Shown one piece after another: positions 37,236 to 45,533 of a stretch of DNA of 64,000 nt; position 1 is the stretch's first letter, and the number at the start of each line of letters is the position of its first letter. Below the pieces are notes generated by a model that ran no database searches, was not told the DNA's origin, and saw only the letters and a program-made list of their open reading frames with translations. The position numbers and the translations under genes were made by a program. Source of the stretch: Candidatus Pelagibacter sp. (GTDB taxonomy: Bacteria > Pseudomonadota > Alphaproteobacteria > Pelagibacterales > Pelagibacteraceae); the NCBI GenBank assembly GCA_002689925.1, contig NZIO01000048.1, positions 18,325-82,324 of the forward strand. The letters run 5' to 3'.

Positions 37236-37940
37236 ATGAATTATAAAATCTTAAATAAAGAATATATTGTAAAACAAGTTTTTAATAAAGTCTCAGATAA
37301 ATATGATTTTATGAATAATTTGATGTCGTTAGGTATACATCATATTTGGAAAAAAAAACTAATTGACTGGCTAGGCCCAAATGTAGATACAAAACTAATA
37401 GACGTAGCTACTGGAACAGGGGACATTGCAAAACTATACTTAAAAAGAACAAATTTTAAAGGTACAGCATATTGTGTGGACAGTAATTCTAGTATGATAA
37501 ATGCTGGTAAAAAAAAAAATATTATGACTAAAAATATTAAGTGGATTCAATGCCCTGCTGAAAAACTTAAGTTTAAAAATAATTTTTTTGATTATTATAC
37601 AATAAGTTTTGGAATAAGAAATGTTGTAAATATTAATTTATGTTTGAAAGAAGCTTATAGAGTTTTAAAACCAGGGGGTAGATTTGTTTGCTTAGAATTT
37701 TCTAAAGTTGAGAATGAAATATTGGAAAATTTTTATCAAATTTATTCAAAACTAATTCCCAAAGTTGGTAAATTAGTTGTTGGAAGTTCTGATCCATATG
37801 ATTATTTAGTTAAAAGTATTAAAGACTTTTATAATCAAAACGAATTAATGGAAAAAATCAAGGATTCAAAATTTGAAAATGTCAGTTATAGAAATCTTTC
37901 TGGTGGAATAGCTGCAATTCATTCAGGGTGGAAAATTTAA
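37236..37940 (+). CDS. ubiE: Ubiquinone/menaquinone C-methyltransferase UbiE
   Basis: This 234-residue SAM-dependent methyltransferase acts in the ubiquinone pathway. It carries the UbiE signature YDFMNNLMSLGIHHIWK, SAM motif I (DVATGTGDIA), the ISFGIRNV segment and the LEFSK motif. The C-terminal GGIAAIHSGWK is diagnostic. Its stop overlaps the ubiB start (TAATG), so quinone biosynthesis genes are translationally coupled. Confidence 0.95.
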   Translation: MNYKILNKEYIVKQVFNKVSDKYDFMNNLMSLGIHHIWKKKLIDWLGPNVDTKLIDVATGTGDIAKLYLKRTNFKGTAYCVDSNSSMINAGKKKNIMTKNIKWIQCPAEKLKFKNNFFDYYTISFGIRNVVNINLCLKEAYRVLKPGGRFVCLEFSKVENEILENFYQIYSKLIPKVGKLVVGSSDPYDYLVKSIKDFYNQNELMEKIKDSKFENVSYRNLSGGIAAIHSGWKI

Positions 37941-39508
37941 TGTTAATAAAACTATTAATTTTGTTTAAAATTGGAAGAAAATTAGCAAAATCAGATGTTT
38001 TAAATATTTTTTCTAAGTTTCATAAACCACCAACAGTTATTAAAATTTTTTTTCAAATTTTATCTTTTTCTTTTTCAACTGAAAAAGAAAATACTTTTAA
38101 TAGAGATGAAAAGAAAAACCTTTCTAATGCACTACAGAGTATGGGAACAACTTTTATTAAACTTGGACAATTTTTGGCAACAAGGCCTGATATAATAGGT
38201 GAGGATTTATCTAAACAACTAGAAACTCTCCAAGATAAACTTCCTCCATTTTCTTTATCAGAAGCAAAAAATATAATTAAAAAGGATCTAGGAGAAGAAG
38301 CCTTTAATTCCATAATTAATTTAAGTGAACCTGTTGCAGCTGCTTCAATAGCTCAAGTTCATAAAGCAAAAATTAATCACAATGGAAAAATAAAAGAAGT
38401 AGCTATAAAAATTTTAAGACCCAATATAAAAAAAATTTTTAATGAAGAAATAGATTCTCTAATGCTTTTTGCTTTTATAATTGAATCTTTAATAAAAAAA
38501 TCAAAAAGACTAAAATTAATTGAGGTAGTTTTTTTACTTAAAGAAATTACTAACCTTGAAATGGACTTAAGATTTGAAGCAGCGGCTGCCAATGAATATG
38601 CAGAGAATACCAAAAATGATATTGGGTTTAAGGTACCTGAAATTTACTGGAACTATACAAGTGAGAATGTTATGACGCTTGATTGGGTTGAAGGTATTTC
38701 TATTAGAGAAACTGAAGCTTTAGAAAATAAAAATATTGATACGAATAAACTTGCAAATGATATAATTCAAAATTTTTTGAAACATGCCGTAAGAGATGGT
38801 TTTTTTCACGCAGATATGCATCAAGGAAATATTTTTATAGATAAAGATGGAAAAATTGTTCCTATTGATTTTGGTATTATGGGTAGACTTGATAAATTGA
38901 ATAAAAGATTTTTGGCCGAAATATTATTTGGTTTTATACAAAGAGATTATAAAAAAGTTGCAGAAGTTCATCTTTTAGCAGGACTTGTTCCAAAAAATGT
39001 TCCTGTAGACGACTTAGCCCAAGCTTTAAGATCTATAGGTGAGCCAATTTTTGGACAATCTGTTAAAGATATATCTGGAAGCAAACTATTAAAACAACTT
39101 TTTGATGTTACTGAAAAATTCAATATGCAAACTCAGCCACAACTATTAATGTTGCAAAAAACAATGGTAGTTGTTGAAGGTGTTGCAAGAAAACTTAACC
39201 CAAATACAAACATATGGGTAGCTTCAAAGCCAGTTTTAGAAAGTTGGTTAAAAGAAACAAAAGATCCAATAAATTCTTTTTCAGATACATTAAAAAGTAC
39301 TACTGAGGTATTAAAAAGATTACCTGAATTCCCTGAAGTAATGGATAAAGCTAACCAAGCTTTAACATTTTTAGCAAGTGGTCAAATACCACAAAATTCA
39401 AATTCATATACTGCTTTAAATGAAAAGAAAAAAGAAATGCTTTCTTTTAGAAACCAGTCAATTATTGGTTTTTTATTGCTTGTAATTTTGCTGCTATTAG
39501 TATTTTAA
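37940..39508 (+). CDS. ubiB: Ubiquinone biosynthesis protein UbiB (atypical ABC1/ADCK kinase)
   Basis: This is a 522-residue protein from the ATG at 37940, which overlaps the ubiE stop (TAATG). An in-frame GTG 12 bases upstream is possible but less convincing. The ABC1 domain shows the KxGQ motif (IKLGQFLATRPD), the alanine-rich loop PVAAASIAQVHKA in place of the usual glycine loop, HADMHQGNIF and DFGIMGRL. Two hydrophobic helices sit at the C-terminus (about 500-520). UbiB family proteins support coenzyme Q synthesis at the inner membrane; the exact activity is still debated. Confidence 0.92.
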   Translation: MLIKLLILFKIGRKLAKSDVLNIFSKFHKPPTVIKIFFQILSFSFSTEKENTFNRDEKKNLSNALQSMGTTFIKLGQFLATRPDIIGEDLSKQLETLQDKLPPFSLSEAKNIIKKDLGEEAFNSIINLSEPVAAASIAQVHKAKINHNGKIKEVAIKILRPNIKKIFNEEIDSLMLFAFIIESLIKKSKRLKLIEVVFLLKEITNLEMDLRFEAAAANEYAENTKNDIGFKVPEIYWNYTSENVMTLDWVEGISIRETEALENKNIDTNKLANDIIQNFLKHAVRDGFFHADMHQGNIFIDKDGKIVPIDFGIMGRLDKLNKRFLAEILFGFIQRDYKKVAEVHLLAGLVPKNVPVDDLAQALRSIGEPIFGQSVKDISGSKLLKQLFDVTEKFNMQTQPQLLMLQKTMVVVEGVARKLNPNTNIWVASKPVLESWLKETKDPINSFSDTLKSTTEVLKRLPEFPEVMDKANQALTFLASGQIPQNSNSYTALNEKKKEMLSFRNQSIIGFLLLVILLLLVF

Positions 39509-39516
39509 TTTAGAAA

Positions 39517-40722
39517 ATGAATAATTTATTAGAAAAAAAAATACTTTTAATTATATGTGGGGGAATTTCAGCATATAAAAGTTTAGAAATAATTCGCTTA
39601 TTTAAAAAAAAAGGTGCCGAGGTTAAAACAATTTTAACTAAAAGTGCTAAAGAGTTTGTTACACCTTTGTCAGTTGCTTCACTATCTAAAGAAAAGGTTT
39701 ATGATGATCTATTTAACCCTCAAAATGAAGCTGAAATGGACCATATATCTCTTTCTAGGTGGTCAGATTTAATTCTTGTTGCTCCAGCTACAGCTAATAC
39801 AATTTCAAAATTAAGTAATGGATCCACAGATGATTTGGCTTCAACAGTTATGCTTGCGTCTGATAAAAAAATTTTTTTATCACCTGCCATGAATGTTAGA
39901 ATGTGGGAAAATAAATCAACTAAAGAAAATCTTAAAAAATTAAAAGAATATGGCTACAAACTAATAGGCCCAGAAATTGGAGATATGGCTTGTGGAGAAT
40001 TTGGAGAAGGAAAAATGACCGATCCAATCAAAATTGTTAAAGAAATTGAAAATTATTTTTTTGATCTAAATAAGAATAAAAAATTTAAAGCACTCGTAAC
40101 AGCGGGACCAACATATGAATATATTGATCCAGTCAGATTTATATCTAACAAGTCAAGTGGTAAACAAGGATTTGAATTAGCAAAATCATTATCAAAAAAA
40201 GGTTTTGAAACTACACTTATATCAGGACCTACAAATTTAGAAATTGATAACAATATCAATCTAATAAATGTTGAAACAGCAGACCAAATGTTTAAAGCAG
40301 CACAAAATAATTTACCTGTAGACGTTGCAATATTTGCTGCTGCTGTAGCAGACTATAAAATCAAAGAAGAAAAAAAACAAAAAATAAAAAAACAAGAATA
40401 TATTAATTTGGATTTAGAAAAAAATATTGATATTTTAAATTATATTTCAAATCATAATTCTTTAAGACCTAAACTTGTTATAGGTTTTGCAGCTGAAACA
40501 AATGATTTGACAACTAACGCAAAAAAAAAATTAATGGAAAAAAATTGTGATTGGATTATAGGTAATGATGTTTCAAATAAAAATATTGGCTTTAATTCTG
40601 ATTTTAATGAAGTAACAATTTTCTATAAAAATTCAAAAATTGATAATGAAATACTACACTTAAAAAAAAAATCTACTATTTCAGATGAAATAGTTGATAG
40701 AGTCATTAGTCACTTAAACTAA
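39517..40722 (+). CDS. coaBC: Bifunctional phosphopantothenoylcysteine decarboxylase / phosphopantothenate-cysteine ligase
   Basis: This 401-residue fusion enzyme performs two steps of coenzyme A synthesis. The N-terminal flavin-dependent CoaC domain (about 1-185) has GGISAYK, DHISLSRW with the active-site histidine, the PAMNVRMW motif and the GDMACGEFGEG cysteine loop. The CoaB domain (about 190-400) has TAGPTYEYIDPVRFISNKSSGKQG, AAVADY and GNDVSN. It lies eight bases downstream of ubiB, the usual order in Alphaproteobacteria, where dut often follows; here ThiF/MoeB follows instead. Confidence 0.95.
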   Translation: MNNLLEKKILLIICGGISAYKSLEIIRLFKKKGAEVKTILTKSAKEFVTPLSVASLSKEKVYDDLFNPQNEAEMDHISLSRWSDLILVAPATANTISKLSNGSTDDLASTVMLASDKKIFLSPAMNVRMWENKSTKENLKKLKEYGYKLIGPEIGDMACGEFGEGKMTDPIKIVKEIENYFFDLNKNKKFKALVTAGPTYEYIDPVRFISNKSSGKQGFELAKSLSKKGFETTLISGPTNLEIDNNINLINVETADQMFKAAQNNLPVDVAIFAAAVADYKIKEEKKQKIKKQEYINLDLEKNIDILNYISNHNSLRPKLVIGFAAETNDLTTNAKKKLMEKNCDWIIGNDVSNKNIGFNSDFNEVTIFYKNSKIDNEILHLKKKSTISDEIVDRVISHLN

Positions 40723-40749
40723 AAAAATTTAATTTTATATTTAAAGACA

Positions 40750-41511
40750 ATGAAACTTACTAATAAACAGTTAGATAAATATTCAAGACAGATTATTTTG
40801 AAGAATATAGGGCCTGTTGGTCAAAAAAAAATTTTGAACTCTAAAGTTTTAATTGTTGGAATGGGAGGATTGGGCTCACCTATATCAATTTATTTAGCTG
40901 CTGCAGGTGTAGGTAATATTGGAATTGTAGACTTTGATAAAGTCAACTTATCTAACTTACAAAGACAAATTCTTTTTAATAATTCAGATATTAATAAAAG
41001 CAAAACTTCATCAGCACTTAAAAAATTAAAAAAAATTAATCCAGATATTAAAATTTATGAATTTAATAAAAAGTTAAATCATTTAAATATTAATAAAATA
41101 GCAAAAAACTTTGATATAATAGCTGATGCTAGCGATAATTTTGAGACAAGATTTTTATTAAATAGTTATAGTTTAATAAATAAAAAAATACTCATCGTTG
41201 GTGCTATCAGCAAGTTCGAAGGACATATATACACTTTTAACTTCAAAAATTTTAAAAATTCACCTTGCCTAAGATGTTTTATACCAGATATACCTGTAGG
41301 AATAGATGAAAACTGCGATTATGAAGGTATAATAGGGTCTTTAGCGGGAACAATAGGTTCAATTCAAGCAAATGAAATTATTAAAGAAATATTGGGTATT
41401 GGTAAAACACTTTGTGGAAACATCCTCATAATAGATTCTCTGAAATTAAATTTTAGAAAAATCAAATTAAATAAAAATCACCAATGTATAGAATGTTCAA
41501 AATACAAATAA
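40750..41511 (+). CDS. ThiF/MoeB/HesA family adenylyltransferase
   Basis: This 253-residue E1-like enzyme activates the C-terminus of a small sulfur-carrier protein by adenylation. It contains YSRQIILKNIGPVGQKKI, the nucleotide loop VGMGGLGSP, the NLSNLQRQILF motif with the catalytic arginine, the ADASDNFETR loop and zinc-binding CxxC pairs near 172-176 and at the C-terminus (CIEC). Whether it serves MoaD or ThiS cannot be decided, as no carrier gene is adjacent. The next gene overlaps its 3' end. Confidence 0.88.
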   Translation: MKLTNKQLDKYSRQIILKNIGPVGQKKILNSKVLIVGMGGLGSPISIYLAAAGVGNIGIVDFDKVNLSNLQRQILFNNSDINKSKTSSALKKLKKINPDIKIYEFNKKLNHLNINKIAKNFDIIADASDNFETRFLLNSYSLINKKILIVGAISKFEGHIYTFNFKNFKNSPCLRCFIPDIPVGIDENCDYEGIIGSLAGTIGSIQANEIIKEILGIGKTLCGNILIIDSLKLNFRKIKLNKNHQCIECSKYK

Positions 41512-41975
41512 AAAAAATAAATTATAAAGGTCAATTATTTTTGATTTTTATAATACTTTTTCTTTTTCAAAATATATCAATTGCATTAGAAGAAAAAAAA
41601 TTTTTATCATTAAAAAAAGATAAAGTTTTTGTCAGACAAGGTCATTCTTTTGAATATCCAGTAAAATATATTTATAAAAAAAAATATTTACCTTTATTAG
41701 TACTAGATAGTTGGAATAATTTTAGAAAAATAAAAGATTTTGAAAATAATGAAGGATGGATACATATTTCTCAACTGTCAAAAAAGAAAACTGCAATAAA
41801 TATAAAAGATAATTCTCTGTTATTTAAAAATTCAACTATTTATTCTGAGCCGCTAGCAAAAATTTCAAAAGGTAAAATATTAATTATTAAAAAATGTAAA
41901 AAGGTTTGGTGCAAGGTAGGAGTTGATGAATATGTTGGATGGGTTAAAAAAAAAGCATTATGGGGACGAATTTAA
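41484..41975 (+). CDS. Exported SH3-like domain protein
   Basis: This 163-residue protein has an N-terminal signal sequence (hydrophobic core about 18-33, ending near SIALEE). Two bacterial SH3-like repeats follow, with the pattern V-F-V-R-Q-G...W-x-x-I...NEGWIHISQL and a second half ending WCKVGVDEYVGWVKK. Such domains usually sit in the periplasm and contact peptidoglycan or partner proteins. An in-frame ATG nine bases later would also work. The start overlaps the ThiF/MoeB gene by 28 bases and the stop overlaps convergent DUF3501 by four. Confidence 0.78.
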   Translation: MYRMFKIQIKKINYKGQLFLIFIILFLFQNISIALEEKKFLSLKKDKVFVRQGHSFEYPVKYIYKKKYLPLLVLDSWNNFRKIKDFENNEGWIHISQLSKKKTAINIKDNSLLFKNSTIYSEPLAKISKGKILIIKKCKKVWCKVGVDEYVGWVKKKALWGRI

Positions 41976-42571
41976 TTAAAATCCTCTAATAAGTTTTTTT
42001 TTACTTCTGATGATAGTGTGACAGTATGATTATAAACATTATGATCAATTCCAATTAACACTTCATTTTCTAAATTTTTAAAACTTGCTATTTGATCATC
42101 TGTAAATTTAAAATGTACAAATTGAACTGATGAAGCTTTTCCTTCAGCTGAAGTCCTGTCAACATCATTTTCTGGAATTGATTGTATCTTTTGATTTCCT
42201 ACTTTAAAAAATATCTTATTTTCTATTCCTCCTATTTTATTTAAAAATTCTGTTCTAATAAGAGGATTATCTATTTCAAACATTAAAGTAGCAACTAGTT
42301 CTTTACCATTTGGTACCAGAGGATTATAAGCAGCTAGTTCATCTTTTAATTGTTCATCTCCACCTTTTTCAATATAAAGCATTTCTTGTATTTGAGCTTT
42401 CATTGTTTTGTAAGATTCAAAATAAAAATTAGCATACGGACCTAATGAAACTCTTCTATTTCTTTTATAATTAACTATTTCTTTTCTAAGAGTTTTTCTA
42501 TTTTTAGAATACTCTTCAAATGAAATTAAGTCTGCTTTGGTTATTTCTTTTGCAAATTTATTCATAATCAT
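41972..42571 (-). CDS. DUF3501 family protein
   Basis: This 199-residue cytoplasmic protein has the DUF3501 pattern. It opens with KADLISFEEYSKNRKTLR and continues with RRVSLGPYANFYFESYKTMKAQIQEMLYIEKGG, NPLVPNGKELVATLMFEI and a VQFVHFKFT segment. Function is unknown. The family is recurrently found beside rubrerythrin and a heterodisulfide-reductase-like Fe-S protein, as here. Its ATG overlaps the stop of the Fe-S gene (ATGA), which indicates coupled translation and a shared role. Confidence 0.87.
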   Translation of the reverse strand: MIMNKFAKEITKADLISFEEYSKNRKTLRKEIVNYKRNRRVSLGPYANFYFESYKTMKAQIQEMLYIEKGGDEQLKDELAAYNPLVPNGKELVATLMFEIDNPLIRTEFLNKIGGIENKIFFKVGNQKIQSIPENDVDRTSAEGKASSVQFVHFKFTDDQIASFKNLENEVLIGIDHNVYNHTVTLSSEVKKNLLEDFN

Positions 42572-43899
42572 AGTTTATAAGATTTAGCTAAAATTTCGAT
42601 AGGATGTAATGCCTCATCATGAACAATGTTTGTATCTACAGATAATTGATCTAAATGTTTTCCGGCTAAAGGGCAATCTGATGCCATGTATTTATTTTTT
42701 TTATTTTTAATTTGTCTAGCAGTTGGCTGACCTACTTTTCTAGCAAGATCATGGGTATTTTTCATAATACCAAAAGTACCACCATGACCAGCGCATCTTT
42801 CAACAACATCTAATTTAACATTCGGAATAAGTTTAAGCATATCTCGAGCTTTTATTCCCATATTTTGTGCTCGTGCATGACAGGCATTATGAACTGTAAC
42901 ACCTCCATCTATTTCCTTTAAACCCTCTGCTAGACCTTCTTTTTCTGCAATATCAACTATATATTCATCTATATCACTAGTATTTTTTGATAGTCTTTTT
43001 ATATTTTCATCATTAGGAAGTAAAAGCGGCCATTCAAACTTTAACATTAAACCACAGCTTGCCGTTAAAGTGACAACTCTATATCCTTTTTCAACCCACT
43101 CTAATAAATTTTTTGAAACTTTCTTTGCTTGATCAATAACTTTTGTTAAATCTGCTTGTTCTAAATAGGGCATGCCACAACACCCTGGATAGGCATGTTC
43201 GACCGTTACTCCATTTTTTTTTAAAACTTTAAGAGCTGCAATTCCAGTATTTTTTTTATTAAAATTTACAAAACAAGTTGAATAAATAATAACTTTTCTC
43301 TCTTTATTTGGGTTCTGTACTAAAATTTTATTATTATTATTTTTAAAATAATTTTCAAAAGTTTCTGAGTTATATTTTGGAAGTTTAGCTCTAAAATCTA
43401 TTTTTATAATAAATTCTAAAATTTTTCGTATAAACTTATTTTTAGTATTTGTAATATAATTAATTATTTTTGAAAATTTAATTCCTATTTTTGAATTTCT
43501 ATCCATTCTTGCTAATTGCGCAGGAATGAATGGTAATTTATTTTGTTTTTTTTGAAGTGTTCTGTATCTCAACATTAAATGAGGAAAATCAATATTAAAT
43601 TCATGAGGCGGAACATAAGGACATTTTGTCATAAAACACATATCACAAAGTGTGCAAGAATCTACTACTGCTGGAAACTGCTTGCTATTAAGACTCTCAA
43701 CATTTTCTTCTTTTGATTCATCTATCATGTCAAAAAGTTTAGGGAATGAGTCACATAAATTAAAACATCTTCTACATCCGTGACATACATCAAATACTCT
43801 TCTCATTTCATCATCTAATTTTTTTATATCCAGAAAATCAGGATGATTAAATTCTATAGGATGTCTTGTTGGTGCTTGAGTACTACCTTCTTTATTCAT
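42568..43899 (-). CDS. Fe-S oxidoreductase (GlpC/heterodisulfide-reductase-like)
   Basis: This 443-residue protein has two [4Fe-4S] binding motifs near the N-terminus: Cys39/42/45/49 in CHGCRRCFNLC and Cys82/85/88/93 in CTLCDMCFMTKC. Two CCG-like cysteine domains follow (GCCGMPY and a diverged RCAGHGG in place of CCG). This resembles GlpC and HdrD electron-transfer subunits. The module with rubrerythrin and DUF3501 suggests electron delivery for peroxide reduction; that is inference. A stable hairpin separates it from the rubrerythrin gene upstream. Confidence 0.87.
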   Translation of the reverse strand: MNKEGSTQAPTRHPIEFNHPDFLDIKKLDDEMRRVFDVCHGCRRCFNLCDSFPKLFDMIDESKEENVESLNSKQFPAVVDSCTLCDMCFMTKCPYVPPHEFNIDFPHLMLRYRTLQKKQNKLPFIPAQLARMDRNSKIGIKFSKIINYITNTKNKFIRKILEFIIKIDFRAKLPKYNSETFENYFKNNNNKILVQNPNKERKVIIYSTCFVNFNKKNTGIAALKVLKKNGVTVEHAYPGCCGMPYLEQADLTKVIDQAKKVSKNLLEWVEKGYRVVTLTASCGLMLKFEWPLLLPNDENIKRLSKNTSDIDEYIVDIAEKEGLAEGLKEIDGGVTVHNACHARAQNMGIKARDMLKLIPNVKLDVVERCAGHGGTFGIMKNTHDLARKVGQPTARQIKNKKNKYMASDCPLAGKHLDQLSVDTNIVHDEALHPIEILAKSYKL

Positions 43900-43919
43900 T
43901 TATTAATTATATTAGATTT

Positions 43920-43939
43920 TGGTGGAGTTTCCTCCACCA
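43920..43939 (-). promoter_or_regulatory. GAAA-tetraloop hairpin between rubrerythrin and Fe-S gene
   Basis: An exact eight-base inverted repeat (43920-43927 with 43932-43939) forms TGGTGGAG-GAAA-CTCCACCA on the transcribed strand. This is a very stable stem capped by a GNRA loop. No T-run follows in the sense direction. It therefore looks like an mRNA-stabilising or processing element that could keep rubrerythrin mRNA more abundant than the downstream genes. Confidence 0.65.
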
Positions 43940-43951
43940 TAAATTGATTTT

Positions 43952-44368
43952 TTACTTAATTGACTCGAGTGTTTTTTGAAATTTACCAGCATGAGATTTT
44001 TCAGCTTTAGCAAGAGTTTCAAACCAATCAGCAATCTCCTCAAAGCCTTCATCTCTAGCTGTTTTTGCCATTCCTGGGTACATGTCTGTATACTCATGAG
44101 TTTCGCCTGCTACTGCTGAAGCTAGGTTATCTTTAGTTTCTCCAATAGGCTTGCCTGTTGCTGGGTCACCAACTTCTTCCAAGTATTCTAAATGTCCATG
44201 AGCATGACCAGTTTCACCTTCTGCAGTAGATCTAAATACTGAGGCTACATCATTATATCCTTCTACATCAGCTTTTTGTGCAAAATATAAATATCTTCTA
44301 TTAGCTTGGCTTTCTCCGGCAAATGCTGCCTTTAAGTTCTCTTCTGTTTTACTTCCTTTTAATGACAT
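43952..44368 (-). CDS. Rubrerythrin (di-iron domain only)
   Basis: This 138-residue ferritin-like four-helix protein has the di-iron ligands Glu19 (GESQANRRY), Glu52/His55 (ExxH), Glu89 and Glu123/His126 (AEKSH). It lacks the C-terminal rubredoxin domain of classical rubrerythrin, so electrons must come from another protein, perhaps the Fe-S protein encoded next. Rubrerythrins reduce hydrogen peroxide. A strong GGAG Shine-Dalgarno precedes the ATG. A 15-base motif shared with the irr promoter lies 69 bases upstream. Confidence 0.92.
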   Translation of the reverse strand: MSLKGSKTEENLKAAFAGESQANRRYLYFAQKADVEGYNDVASVFRSTAEGETGHAHGHLEYLEEVGDPATGKPIGETKDNLASAVAGETHEYTDMYPGMAKTARDEGFEEIADWFETLAKAEKSHAGKFQKTLESIK

Positions 44369-44436
44369 TATTTCTCCTTTTTTAAATGAAATATTATTAA
44401 TATAGATATAGTTTAATACTAAATAATGTCAATACT

Positions 44437-44451
44437 TTAGAGTTATTATAA
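44437..44451. promoter_or_regulatory. Irr/ICE-like operator upstream of rubrerythrin
   Basis: TTAGAG-TTA-TTATAA on the plus strand differs at one of 15 positions from the motif in the irr promoter (44954-44968, read on the minus strand). Both approximate the iron-control-element palindrome TTAGAA-N3-TTCTAA bound by Irr in Rhizobiales; this copy has two mismatches. Confidence 0.5.
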
Positions 44452-44481
44452 TTAAAGTTTTAACTTATTGATATTAATGTA

Positions 44482-44925
44482 TTAATTTTGATTATGATTA
44501 TCATTTTCAAGTCTAATCAAGACTTGAGCCGTTTTAATTTTTTTTCCTTTAGGTGCTATAGGAATTTTTTTTATTTCAACTTCATTTTCTGAAATATCTG
44601 TTAGAGAATTATTAGCCTCATCGAAAAAATGATGGTGTGAAGTTGTGTTAGTATCAAAATATGTTTTGTTTCCACTTATTGATACCTCGTTTAAATAGCC
44701 ACACTTTTTTAAAGAATGAAGGGTATTATATATTGTGGCTAAAGATATTTTTGCTTCATTATTATTCTTAATTATTTTATCAAGATCTTCAGCAGTAAAA
44801 TGAAAGTCTTTGTTCTCACCAAATAAAACTTTACAAATTAACAGCCTTTGCCTTGTAGGTCTCAAGCCGCTTGATCTCAGTTTATCAATAATACTTTTAA
44901 AGTTGTTTTTTTTATTATCTTCCAT
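44482..44925 (-). CDS. irr: Fur-family iron response regulator Irr
   Basis: This 147-residue Fur-family protein has a winged helix at about 18-85 (GLRPTRQRLLICKVL and ISLATIYNTLHSL). A histidine cluster at 97-99 (HHHFFDE) is followed by a short dimerisation domain. It lacks the paired C-x-x-C zinc sites of true Fur, as expected for Irr. Irr responds to haem status and represses or activates iron genes. It is divergent from fabA, the standard alphaproteobacterial arrangement. Its own promoter region holds a near-consensus ICE motif, which implies autoregulation. Confidence 0.87.
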   Translation of the reverse strand: MEDNKKNNFKSIIDKLRSSGLRPTRQRLLICKVLFGENKDFHFTAEDLDKIIKNNNEAKISLATIYNTLHSLKKCGYLNEVSISGNKTYFDTNTTSHHHFFDEANNSLTDISENEVEIKKIPIAPKGKKIKTAQVLIRLENDNHNQN

Positions 44926-44953
44926 AACGTATTGAATTTATTAGTTTTTTACT

Positions 44954-44968
44954 TTATAATAATTCTAA
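44954..44968. promoter_or_regulatory. Irr/ICE-like operator between irr and fabA
   Basis: TTATAA-TAA-TTCTAA matches the palindromic ICE consensus TTAGAA-N3-TTCTAA with one mismatch. It lies 29 bases upstream of the irr start and 62 bases upstream of the fabA start. The near-identical copy upstream of rubrerythrin strengthens it. Confidence 0.55.
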
Positions 44969-45029
44969 TTAAATATATAATTTTTCTTATATTAAATCAA
45001 GTATTAGTTTAAGATTCAGCAAAAACCTA

Positions 45030-45533
45030 ATGATTAAAAAAAATAATTATAATTACACAGAGCTCATTGAATGTGCAGAAGGTAAGATGTTTGGGCCTGG
45101 CAATGCTAAACTTCCGTCCCCTCCAATGTTAATGTTTGATAAAATCACTAATATAGACTCAATATCTGGAAAGTATAAAAAAGGTAAAATAAATGCTGAG
45201 CTGGAGATTAAACCAGAGTTATGGTTTTTTGAATGTCATTTTAAAGAAGACCCTGTGATGCCAGGATGTCTTGGTTTAGATGCTATGTGGCAACTAGTAG
45301 GTTTCTTTTTAGGTTGGACAGGTGAGCCTGGAAAAGGAAGAGCCCTTGGTGTAAACTCTGTGAAATTTACAGGTGAAGTTTTGAAGAAAAATAAAAAAGC
45401 TGTTTATGAAATTGATATAAAAAGAATTTTAAAAAAAGAAGGTGCCACAGTAGGCCTAGCTGATGGAAAGTTATTAGCTGATGATAAATTAATATATGAA
45501 GCTGAAAATTTAAAAGTGGGATTATTTAAATAA
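45030..45533 (+). CDS. fabA: 3-hydroxydecanoyl-ACP dehydratase/isomerase
   Basis: This 167-residue hot-dog-fold enzyme introduces the cis double bond in unsaturated fatty acid synthesis. The catalytic His70 lies in [14 protein letters not shown] and Asp84 in [13 protein letters not shown]; the tail [19 protein letters not shown] region is conserved. It starts a fabA-fabB-fabI operon; its stop overlaps the fabB start (TAATG). It is divergent from irr, so membrane lipid synthesis and iron control share a promoter region. Confidence 0.96.
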   Translation: MIKKNNYNYTELIECAEGKMFGPGNAKLPSPPMLMFDKITNIDSISGKYKKGKINAELEIKPELWFFECHFKEDPVMPGCLGLDAMWQLVGFFLGWTGEPGKGRALGVNSVKFTGEVLKKNKKAVYEIDIKRILKKEGATVGLADGKLLADDKLIYEAENLKVGLFK

